From: an uncultured Dehalococcoidia bacterium
Lineage (GTDB): Bacteria > Chloroflexota > Dehalococcoidia > Lucifugimonadales > UBA1123
Reading direction: 5' to 3'
Assembly: GCA_958296105.1 (NCBI GenBank)
Contig: OY282441.1
Span: forward strand, 1,461,800 to 1,525,799
Length of the DNA: 64,000 bases
Position numbers and translations under genes: made by a program. Below the pieces are notes generated by a model. It worked only from the letters and a program-made list of their open reading frames with translations. It was not told the DNA's origin and did not search any database. Positions within the stretch are counted from its first letter, which is position 1, and the number at the start of each line of letters is the position of its first letter. Below, one piece after another: positions 29,254 through 36,557 of this stretch.

Positions 29254-30564
29254 TCAGCACGCCACCGCCGCTATGAGCGCTGCGCCAAGACCGGAGCCGT
29301 CTCTCAGATAGGCGACGGTGATCCGTTCGGCGCGGTCTTCGCCGAGTATGCGCGCAATGGCGCGCTGGACGCTGGACTGATATCCGGGTATGCCGCGAAA
29401 TACGCTGCCATCCACCGAGACGACATGCTCGCGATCGAGTCCCGGGTCTATGAACGTGGCGGTGGCGACTACGCTCATCGCCACCAGATACGCGGAGCGC
29501 TCCGCCGCCCGCGCGCATATTTCGCGCAGACGGACGCGCTCATCGAGCGACGAGCTCGGCGCGCCCAGCAGTCTGAGAATCATCGCGGTCGCTCTCAGGT
29601 CGCGGCTCTCATCGTGCAGGATGTCCGACAAACGCTCGGTGGTGAAGGCGTAGGGCGTGGCGAAGGCGCTGTCTTCGGAGACCCACGCGCGAAAGGCGCG
29701 GCCGCTCGCGGATATGGCCGCCACCTGCAATCGAACTATCTCGCCCAAGTAGCGGCCTGCGATCATCTTCTCTATCAGCTGCCCGTCCGTATCCGATTCG
29801 GCGTCCAGCCGCCTGTCTGTATCCGTCTGAATCGCGCGGACGCCGTCGAAGTTGCCGCACTCCATGTTGATCAGCATTTCGTTCGGGTCGCCGAGCGGAG
29901 GCGGGATATCCCGCTCCATCATCGTGGTGGGCAGTGCGAGGGCGAGGTTGGTTCCGGTGCCGACTATCAGCCCAACGTCGCATTTCGGGTCGAGGTACGC
30001 GCCGGCGGCGAGAACCCCGACGGTGTCGTTGGCGAGGGCGCTCACGCTCACGCCCTTCAGCGCGGGGAAGGTGTCGGACTTGCGCTCGATGGCGCGCTGG
30101 AGCAGCCCCACGACCTCCTCACCCTCCACGCCCTCGAAGGCGAACTCCTTCGTCCACTTGGTCAGCCTGCCCGCGCGAACTCCGAGCTGATCTATCGGGA
30201 AGGCGAAGATGAAGCCGACGCTGTACTCCTCTCCCTCGTCCAGCGTTCCGCCCAAGAATTCGGCGAGCGGGTCGAACAGGTCGGAGGCGCAGCCTGTGGT
30301 GGACGGAAGCCGAAACGAATCGCTGCGCAGGACATGGACGCCGTCCCTGCCGCGCAGGGCGACCACCGTCGAGCGCGCGTTCGTGCCGCCAAGGTCGAGC
30401 GCCACGAACCGCCCCGTCTCGTCCCCGCTCGGCCTGCTGACGAACGCAGGCTGCATCGAGATGGAACTCGGCCGCCCCGCCAGTCCTTCGCGCATCTGGG
30501 CGTGAAAGTCTTCTATCAGGGCGCGAGCGTCGAACTCGGCGGGGAAGTCGGAATCAGCAACCAA
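29254..30564 (-). CDS. Eukaryotic-type hexokinase family protein
   Basis: The 436-residue product belongs to the hexokinase 1/2 Pfam pair rather than the ROK or bacterial glucokinase groups. It has phosphate-1 ALDLGGTNARSTVVAL, FAFPIDQ, the sugar-binding LTKWTKEF, NDTVGVLAAGAY with the catalytic Asp, and VGTGTNLALALP. It probably phosphorylates a hexose with ATP. The length fits the 50-kDa class. The start overlaps the upstream DUF3800 gene by 11 bases, but a functional link is not evident. It converges with the protease gene, with 6 bases between the stops. Confidence 0.85.
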   Translation of the reverse strand: MVADSDFPAEFDARALIEDFHAQMREGLAGRPSSISMQPAFVSRPSGDETGRFVALDLGGTNARSTVVALRGRDGVHVLRSDSFRLPSTTGCASDLFDPLAEFLGGTLDEGEEYSVGFIFAFPIDQLGVRAGRLTKWTKEFAFEGVEGEEVVGLLQRAIERKSDTFPALKGVSVSALANDTVGVLAAGAYLDPKCDVGLIVGTGTNLALALPTTMMERDIPPPLGDPNEMLINMECGNFDGVRAIQTDTDRRLDAESDTDGQLIEKMIAGRYLGEIVRLQVAAISASGRAFRAWVSEDSAFATPYAFTTERLSDILHDESRDLRATAMILRLLGAPSSSLDERVRLREICARAAERSAYLVAMSVVATATFIDPGLDREHVVSVDGSVFRGIPGYQSSVQRAIARILGEDRAERITVAYLRDGSGLGAALIAAVAC

Positions 30565-31324
30565 GGGAAGCGAGCCAACCGCAGGCCACGCATCGACATG
30601 CCTCGGAAGTCCGGATGATGTGCTTCAGTCCATCAGGTGGATGATTGGGATTCCTTCGGTCAAATCGGGGCATGATTCTGGTGAGGAACTGATCGTCTCC
30701 ACGTTCGTAGTACCGGAAGACCGCGTAGGCTATGAGGTCTGCCAGCTGAAGCAGCCGCGTTTCGCTCGATTGACTGAAGTAGGGTATGTCAACTATGTTC
30801 CCAATATAGCCGTAGCGGGTGCCGTGTATTCTGAAGTCTGATATAAGCGTTCGGTAGCGAGCCTCAGTGCTTTGAGAACGATCAATGATGAGCAGTCCCT
30901 TCTGGGGGTTACTCTGATTGTGCAGCCGCACGAGGAACGTATTGACTCGCTGGACGACGTCTTCGAAAGTGTCCCTAAGCGCCTGATCTGAATTTCTCAC
31001 GGATGAGATGTGCATGGCAGTGGCGAATAGAACGGCATTAGGATAACAGGTCTGCGAGACCGCATCGTAAATAGCATCCAACATCCGCTGACGTTCGATT
31101 TCGGTGAGACTTCTGAAACGCTCACGGCCATTGTGTATATCCACCGCGTGGAACTTCAATGGAACTGGAATATCAAGGAAGAACTCTGCCTGTATGTCGT
31201 CCAGAATATTGCCGAGATGCCATATATGCCCTTCGTGAACTGCTATGCCACCAAGTACGAAGTGGTCTTGATTGTTGTTCCATCCGTTCGGGTCGCCAGA
31301 CTCATCCAAGTATATGACGTACAT
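30554..31324 (-). CDS. DUF3800 domain protein
   Basis: This 256-residue protein begins with the DUF3800 hallmark MYVIYLDESGDPN. Later come FHAVDIHNGRERF, LLIIDRSQ and QLADLIAYAVFRYYER, all in family order, which suggests an RNase H-like acidic active site. Many members lie in mobile or defence regions, but the activity is unproven. I chose the ATG at 31324 because the motif then starts at residue 1; an in-frame ATG lies at 31366. The tail of about 15 residues overlaps the hexokinase start and may not be conserved. Confidence 0.82.
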   Translation of the reverse strand: MYVIYLDESGDPNGWNNNQDHFVLGGIAVHEGHIWHLGNILDDIQAEFFLDIPVPLKFHAVDIHNGRERFRSLTEIERQRMLDAIYDAVSQTCYPNAVLFATAMHISSVRNSDQALRDTFEDVVQRVNTFLVRLHNQSNPQKGLLIIDRSQSTEARYRTLISDFRIHGTRYGYIGNIVDIPYFSQSSETRLLQLADLIAYAVFRYYERGDDQFLTRIMPRFDRRNPNHPPDGLKHIIRTSEACRCVACGWLASLGC

Positions 31325-31453
31325 ATCCCAATGCAGACCACCTTGCCCAATTAAAAGAAAAGGCAACCAGTTGTGGAAACCACAGCAGATCGAGACGTCG
31401 ACCTTCCTGATTGCCTTCTTATATTAGCAAAGAGGATGAAGCCTGTCAATCAG

Positions 31454-32299
31454 TTACAGCACCGCCTCCGCCATGCGCTCCAGCTGTTCGCCCATCTCGT
31501 GTTCCGTCTCGCGCACGTCCGGGCGAACCACCACCCTATCGGCTCCCGCGTTCAGGAAGTCTTGGGCGGTCTGGCGGTCGGCCGGCTGGCCATAGACCGA
31601 TATGCTGATGGACGCCGGATCGCGTCCTCGCTCATCGGCGAGCGCGTCTAGCTGTCGGCGGCTGTCCTCTATGACGGCGGGCGTCACCCTGTTGGGCAGC
31701 CAGCCGTCTCCCACCTCGACCACGCGGCGCAGCACCCTGGGCGCCATGCCTCCGATGAGAATAGGCGGGTGGGGCTTCTGCGCGGGCTTGGGGTACATGC
31801 GCACAGGCGGGAAGTCGTAATACTTGCCGTGAAACTCGGCTTCGTCCTTCGTCCAAAGCTCCTTCAGCGCCAGCAGCGACTCCTTCGCCTGCGTCCAGCG
31901 GTGATCGAAGTCGCCGCCCATTATGGTCGTCTCCTCGCGGTGCCAGCCTGTGCCGATGCCCAGAATGAAGCGGCCGCCGCTGAACAGGTCGAGCGTGGAG
32001 ACGGTCTTGGCGAGAACCAGCGGGTTGCGCTCGGGGATCAGCGTGATGCCGGTGCCGAGCTTGATCTTGCTGGTGACGCCGGACGCCTGCGCGAGCGCGA
32101 TGTACGGGTCGGCGAAGTGGGCGTATGTCCACGGTATCACTCCGTCCTCCGAACTGGGGAACGGGCTGTCGGAGTGTACCGGCAGGATTGGATGCTCCGC
32201 GTACCAGATCGACTCGAAGCCAAGCGATTCGGCTTTGGACGCCATGAACGCGGCGCTGACCTTGTAGGCGGGAAGCGGGGTGGATATTCCGATTGCCAT
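31454..32299 (-). CDS. LLM-class F420-type oxidoreductase
   Basis: The 281-residue product is a luciferase-like monooxygenase-fold protein. It shows SKAESLGFESIWYAEH, KLGTGITLIPERNPLVLAKTVSTLDLFSGGRFILGIGTGWHREE and PILIGGMAPRVLRRVVEVGDGWLPN, typical of F420-dependent members in actinobacteria and Chloroflexota. The substrate is unknown. The start at 32299 has AGGAGTGACAGAC before it. That same ribosome-binding stretch appears in the gaps behind the DUF4268-like genes just upstream, which is informative about how that array grew. Confidence 0.88.
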   Translation of the reverse strand: MAIGISTPLPAYKVSAAFMASKAESLGFESIWYAEHPILPVHSDSPFPSSEDGVIPWTYAHFADPYIALAQASGVTSKIKLGTGITLIPERNPLVLAKTVSTLDLFSGGRFILGIGTGWHREETTIMGGDFDHRWTQAKESLLALKELWTKDEAEFHGKYYDFPPVRMYPKPAQKPHPPILIGGMAPRVLRRVVEVGDGWLPNRVTPAVIEDSRRQLDALADERGRDPASISISVYGQPADRQTAQDFLNAGADRVVVRPDVRETEHEMGEQLERMAEAVL

Positions 32300-32325
32300 G
32301 TCTGTCACTCCTGAGATTTTGGATT

Positions 32326-33273
32326 TTAGCCGTGCGGCGATTGCGAGAGAACTCGGCGGTAGATTTCGAGTTTTTCGTGAAGCCAGTCTATGGCGATATG
32401 CCAGTTGCCGCGGTGGCTGACGTCGATTTCGAGGTACCACTGAGCGAGCCACTTTCCGATGAAGTTGGGACCGAACGAGGCGGGCGGACGTTCGGGGTCG
32501 ATGCCCAACTCTCTCATCAGATTGGGGATGTATGGTCTTATGCGTTCGCGCGTCGGCTCTATCGGCTGATTATGAGCGGATGTTATGTAGATGCCTACTC
32601 CTATATCCAGAGATACGAGCTGCGGTATTCGCGCTCGGACGTTCTCGATGACGGTGGAGTGAAACACGTTCGAGCCTCTGTGTCCTTTCGGAATTCCATC
32701 GTTCGGATGGCGCTCCGAGTATGTCGCCCAAAAATCGTGGCGGAGCGTCCCAAGTTCCGTAGGCTGGCCTCCGCGCGCTGCCTGAGATATGGCGCGAATC
32801 TGTCTATCCCAATCGCTTGGCCGCTCCAGAACCTCGAATCTAAGCGACAGCGGAGAGTCCCCAATCTTCACCACGACAGGACATATGGCGAAGAATTGGA
32901 ACGAGTCGGCGGTATTCTCGTTCAGCCAGCGGATGGCGGAGAGATGCGCTTCCGTGAATCCGCTGGCTATCCATATCACCGTCCGCGCTTCCAGCCCGGC
33001 GAGGTAGGTGAGTATCTGCCCCAAGTGGGTATGGTCTGACCCTTCGAGCTGGTTTTCGATGAGCACTATGCCGTCGTCCATCGGGTTGCGCGCTAGGATG
33101 TCTGCTGAGAACCTGCCAACCGGAACCTCGACTCCGACCGGATCAAGAGGGATGCCGATGGCGTCCGAAATGTAGTTTAGGTTCTTGGCGAGCCATGGGG
33201 TGAAGTCGTTCGCCTCATGCTGCCAGACTTCACGCAGGTTCACGTTTTCGAGGTTTCCGAATTCGATTGCCAT
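32326..33273 (-). CDS. DUF4268-like PD-(D/E)XK protein, array copy 1
   Basis: The 315-residue protein has a nuclease-like N-terminal half: Asp 58 in SADIL, then Glu 73 and Gln 75 in VLIENQLE, followed by DHTHLGQILTYLAGL. This is the D-(E/D)xK pattern with Gln in the Lys position. The C-terminal half (about 195-315) carries the DUF4268-like region ending WLHEKLEIYRRVLSQ. It differs from copy 2 by an extra stretch around residues 165-180 (DWDRQIRAISQAA). No partner gene of a known restriction system is adjacent. It is the last of four tandem copies and lies 26 bases upstream of the LLM gene. Confidence 0.75.
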   Translation of the reverse strand: MAIEFGNLENVNLREVWQHEANDFTPWLAKNLNYISDAIGIPLDPVGVEVPVGRFSADILARNPMDDGIVLIENQLEGSDHTHLGQILTYLAGLEARTVIWIASGFTEAHLSAIRWLNENTADSFQFFAICPVVVKIGDSPLSLRFEVLERPSDWDRQIRAISQAARGGQPTELGTLRHDFWATYSERHPNDGIPKGHRGSNVFHSTVIENVRARIPQLVSLDIGVGIYITSAHNQPIEPTRERIRPYIPNLMRELGIDPERPPASFGPNFIGKWLAQWYLEIDVSHRGNWHIAIDWLHEKLEIYRRVLSQSPHG

Positions 33274-33313
33274 GTCGTCTGTCTCCTCACGATATGCGCT
33301 TCAGCGGGGGCGG

Positions 33314-33344
33314 ATCCCCCTCTCCCTTCGAGGAAGAGGGGATT
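33314..33344. repeat. Palindromic repeat between DUF4268-like copies 1 and 2
   Basis: CCCTCTCCC-TTCGA-GGAAGAGGGG hairpin in the 111-base gap. The gap also holds a G5 tract and the GAGGAG ribosome-binding site of copy 1. Confidence 0.6.
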
Positions 33345-33384
33345 TGATGCTCTCGTTTCATGTTGTCATGTCTGTCACTCCATT

Positions 33385-34296
33385 TTATCCGTGCGGCGCT
33401 TGCGAGAGAACTCGGCGGTAGATTTCGAGATTTTTGTGAAGCCAGTCTATGGCGCTATGCCAGTTGCCGCGGTCGTTGACGTCGATTTCGAGGTAACGCT
33501 CGGCAATCCACGGTCCGCTGAAGTTGAAGTTGGGACCGAACGAGTCGGGTGGGCGTTTGGGGTCGATGCCCAACTCTCTCATCAGATTTGGGAGGTATGG
33601 TCTTATGTGTTCGCGCGTCAGATCGGTCAGCATGTTGGCCCTAGACGTGATGCAGATGCCCACTGATCCTTGAGCTATGTACTGCCTTATTCGCGCGTCG
33701 ACGCTCTTGATGTTGTGAGACACGTTCGAGCCTCTGAACCCTTGCCGTATTCCGTCGTTCGGATGGCGCTCTGAGTATGTCGCCCAAAAATCGTGGCGGA
33801 GCGTCCCAAGTTCCGTATGACCACGCTCTCCCGGTGACGCGGGGTATTCGAGGACCACGAACATCGGAGCCAGTGGCGAATCCCCAATCTTCACCGCTAT
33901 GACGTCGACTGCGAAGAACGAGAAATCGGCAGCGGTGTTCTCGTTCAGCCAGCGGATGGCTTCGAGATGCGCTTTCTCGAATCCGCTGGCTACCCATATC
34001 ACCGTTCGCGCTTCCAGCCCGGCGAGGTAGGTGAGTATCTGCCCCAAGTGGGTGTGGTCTGACAGTTCTAGCTGATTTTCTATCACCACGTTACTGCCAT
34101 CTTGCAAGTTGCGCGCTAGGATGTCCGCGTAGAACCGATCAACGGAAGCCTCGATTTCCAGCGTCTCCAGCGGGATGCCGATGGCGTCCGAAATGTATTT
34201 TAGGTTCTTGTCGAGCCATGGGGTAAAGTCGTTCGCCTCATGCTGCCACGCTTCGCGCAGGTCTACCACCTCAATTTTTCCGAACTCGATTGCCAT
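33385..34296 (-). CDS. DUF4268-like PD-(D/E)XK protein, array copy 2
   Basis: The 303-residue product keeps ADILARN and VVIENQLELSDHTHLGQILTYLAGL in the N-terminal half. The C-terminal half is of the copy 1 type (ELGTLRHDFWATYSERHPNDG). The predicted active-site pattern D-ExQ is intact. Its 5' region holds a run of 13 G at 34329-34341, only 33 bases before the start codon. The corresponding tracts are much shorter in the other copies. Confidence 0.75.
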   Translation of the reverse strand: MAIEFGKIEVVDLREAWQHEANDFTPWLDKNLKYISDAIGIPLETLEIEASVDRFYADILARNLQDGSNVVIENQLELSDHTHLGQILTYLAGLEARTVIWVASGFEKAHLEAIRWLNENTAADFSFFAVDVIAVKIGDSPLAPMFVVLEYPASPGERGHTELGTLRHDFWATYSERHPNDGIRQGFRGSNVSHNIKSVDARIRQYIAQGSVGICITSRANMLTDLTREHIRPYLPNLMRELGIDPKRPPDSFGPNFNFSGPWIAERYLEIDVNDRGNWHSAIDWLHKNLEIYRRVLSQAPHG

Positions 34297-34328
34297 GTCG
34301 CCGTTCTCCTCACGATATGCGCTTCAGC

Positions 34329-34341
34329 GGGGGGGGGGGGG
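34329..34341. promoter_or_regulatory. G13 homopolymer upstream of DUF4268-like copy 2
   Basis: Thirteen consecutive G bases (C on the coding strand) lie between the palindromic repeat and the ribosome-binding site. Equivalent positions have 5 G (copy 1), 6 G (copy 3) and an interrupted tract (copy 4). Such tracts mutate by slippage and can tune promoter or leader spacing. Confidence 0.6.
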
Positions 34342-34345
34342 CGAA

Positions 34346-34388
34346 TCACCCTCTCCCTAGCCCTCTCCCATCGAGGGAGAGGGGATTC
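34346..34388. repeat. Palindromic repeat between DUF4268-like copies 2 and 3
   Basis: CCCTCTCCCTAGCCCTCTCCC-ATCGA-GGGAGAGGGG; longer left arm with a doubled CCCTCTCCC. The surrounding gap is nearly identical to the gaps of copies 3 and 4. Confidence 0.65.
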
Positions 34389-34427
34389 GATGGTCTCGTT
34401 TCATGTTGTCATGTCTGTCACTCCATT

Positions 34428-35336
34428 TTATCCGTGCGTCGCTTGCGAGAGAACTCGGCGGTAGATTTCGAGGTTTTCGTGAAGCCAGTCAGCGGCTCGC
34501 GTCCAGTTGTCGGGGTTGGAGATGTCGATGTCCAGCCGTATGAAAGCATTGTCGCTCATTCCGCTCGGGTTCATGCCCAGCGCTTTCGCCAACGCTGGCA
34601 CGTAAGGCTTCACAAGCTCCTGCGCCGAGTCGAACGACCGGGCTTCCGGCGTGATGACCCACTGCCCCACCTGATTGCGCCCAGCATGATACCACCTGAT
34701 TATGAACTTCGTTCCTCGAACGGGGAATTGCGGGTTGCGCCCCGCGAATCCGCGCCGGAGGCCATCGCGCGGATAGCGGTCGGCGTAGTGCGCCCAGAAA
34801 TCGCGGCTGAAGCGCCCTTCCGAGGACAGGCTTTCGCTCCCTGTTGTCATGTCTGTCACTCCACGCTCTCCCGGTGGCGCGGGGCGTTCGACGACCGCAA
34901 ATAGCAGCGCCAGTGGCGAATCCCCAATCTTCGCCACACTGACGAGGAAGGCGGAGAACGAGAAATCGGCAGGGGTGTTCTCGTTCAGCCAGCGGATGGC
35001 GTCGAGATGCGCTTCCGTGAACTCGCTGGCTATCCATATCACCGTCCGCACTTTCAGCCCGGCGAGGTAGGTGGGTATCTGCCCCAAGTGGGTATGGTCT
35101 AACCATTCGAGCTGATTTTCTATCACCACGTTACTGCCATCTTGCGAGTTGCGCGCTAGGATATCTGCCGAGAACCGATCAACGGAAGCCTCGATTTCCA
35201 GCGTCTCCAGCGGGATGTCAATGATGTCCGAAATGTAGTTTAGGTTCTTGGCGAACCATGGGATGAAGTCGTTCGCCTCATTCGGCCAGACTTCGCGCAG
35301 GTTTACCACCTCAAGTTTTCCGAACTCGATTGCCAT
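34428..35336 (-). CDS. DUF4268-like PD-(D/E)XK protein, array copy 3 (chimeric C-terminus)
   Basis: The 302-residue product shares the N-terminal nuclease-like half of copy 2 (ASVDRFSADILARN, VVIENQLEWLDHTHLGQIPTYLAGL). After about residue 158 it changes to a diverged C-terminal half (RFSRDFWAHYADRYPRDG ... WLHENLEIYRRVLSQ). The junction codes for GVTDMTTG, from GGAGTGACAGACATGACAAC. This is the same sequence found as a ribosome-binding site plus start codon in the gaps of the array, which suggests fusion by recombination in that short homology. Confidence 0.75.
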   Translation of the reverse strand: MAIEFGKLEVVNLREVWPNEANDFIPWFAKNLNYISDIIDIPLETLEIEASVDRFSADILARNSQDGSNVVIENQLEWLDHTHLGQIPTYLAGLKVRTVIWIASEFTEAHLDAIRWLNENTPADFSFSAFLVSVAKIGDSPLALLFAVVERPAPPGERGVTDMTTGSESLSSEGRFSRDFWAHYADRYPRDGLRRGFAGRNPQFPVRGTKFIIRWYHAGRNQVGQWVITPEARSFDSAQELVKPYVPALAKALGMNPSGMSDNAFIRLDIDISNPDNWTRAADWLHENLEIYRRVLSQATHG

Positions 35337-35377
35337 GTCGCCGTTCTCCTCACGATATGCGCTTCAGCGGGGGGCGA

Positions 35378-35409
35378 ATCACCCTCTCCCATCGAGGGGG
35401 ATGGGATTC
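35378..35409. repeat. Palindromic repeat between DUF4268-like copies 3 and 4
   Basis: CCCTCTCCC-ATCGA-GGGGGATGGG with a G6 tract beside it, in a 112-base gap homologous to the other array gaps. Confidence 0.6.
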
Positions 35410-35448
35410 GATGGTCTCGATTCATGTTGCCATGTCTGTCACTCCATT

Positions 35449-36357
35449 TTATCCGTGCGGCGCTTGCGAGAGAACTCGGCGGTAGATTTCGAGGTTTTCG
35501 TGAAGCCAGTCAGCGGCTCGCGTCCAGTTGTCGGGGGAGGAGATGTCGATGTCCAACCGTATGAAAGCATTGTCGCTCATTTTGCTCGGGTTCACGCCCA
35601 GCGCTTTCGCCAACGCTGGCACGTGAGGCTTCACAAGCTCCTGCGCCGAGTCGAACGACCGGGCTTCCGGCGTGATGACCCACTGCCCCACCTGATTGCG
35701 CCTGGCATGATACCACCTGATTGTGAACTTCGTTCCTCGAACGGGGAATTGCGGGTTGCGCCCCGCGAATCCGCGCCGGAGGCCATCGCGCGGATAGCGG
35801 TCGGCGTAGTGCGCCCAGAAATCGCGGCTGAAGCGCCCTTCCGAGGACAGGCTTTCGCTCCCTGTTGTCATGTCTGTCACTCCACGCTCTCCCGGTGGCG
35901 CGGGGCGTTCGACGACCGTGAATCCCGGCGCCAGTGGCGAATCCCCAATCTTCGCCACACTGACGAGGAAGGCGGAGAACGAGAAATCGGCAGGGGTGTT
36001 CTCGTTCAGCCAGCGGATGGCGTCGAGATGCGCTTCCGTGAACTCGCTGGCTATCCATATCACCGTCCGCACTTTCAGCCCGGCGAGGTAGGTGGGTATC
36101 TGCCCCAAGTGGGTATGGTCTAACCATTCGAGCTGATTTTCTATCACCACGTTACTGCCATCTTGCGAGTTGCGCGCTAGGATATCCGCCGAGAACCTGC
36201 CAACCGGAACCTCGACGCCGTCCAGATCGAGAGGGATGCCGATGACGCGCGAAAGCCTGTCGAGGTTGTTGGCGAGCCATGGGATGAAGTCGTTCGCCTC
36301 ATTCGGACAGACTTCGCGCAGGTTTACCACCTCGAGTTTTCCGAACTCGATTGCCAT
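35449..36357 (-). CDS. DUF4268-like PD-(D/E)XK protein, array copy 4 (mosaic)
   Basis: The 302-residue product is almost identical to copy 3 from about residue 60 on, including the chimeric junction. Residues 40-60 (DGVEVPVGRFSADILARN) instead match copy 1. This mosaic indicates gene conversion between array members. The D-ExQ pattern is kept. It is the first gene of the array in transcription order. GAGGAG lies upstream of the ATG as in the other copies. Confidence 0.75.
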   Translation of the reverse strand: MAIEFGKLEVVNLREVCPNEANDFIPWLANNLDRLSRVIGIPLDLDGVEVPVGRFSADILARNSQDGSNVVIENQLEWLDHTHLGQIPTYLAGLKVRTVIWIASEFTEAHLDAIRWLNENTPADFSFSAFLVSVAKIGDSPLAPGFTVVERPAPPGERGVTDMTTGSESLSSEGRFSRDFWAHYADRYPRDGLRRGFAGRNPQFPVRGTKFTIRWYHARRNQVGQWVITPEARSFDSAQELVKPHVPALAKALGVNPSKMSDNAFIRLDIDISSPDNWTRAADWLHENLEIYRRVLSQAPHG

Positions 36358-36397
36358 GTCGCCGTTCTCCTCACGATATGCGTTTCAACGAGGGCGA

Positions 36398-36552
36398 ATC
36401 ACCCTCTCCCTAGCCCTCTCCCATAGAGGGAGAGGGGATTCGATGGTCTCATTTCATGCTTGGCTGCGGTTGAATACCCCTACAAGCTCAGCGAGGGAGG
36501 GGGGATTTGATGCTCTCGTTCCATGCTTGGCTTCGGTTTGCCTACCCCTGTC
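36398..36552. repeat. Palindromic repeat and a degenerate tandem duplication downstream of pepC
   Basis: The palindrome of the array type lies at 36398-36440. Behind it, a roughly 68-base unit (GATGGTCTCATTTCATGCTTGGC...) is repeated once in degenerate form (36431-36484 and 36499-36551). No gene is seen in the 200-base gap. Confidence 0.6.
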
Positions 36553-36557
36553 AGGCA

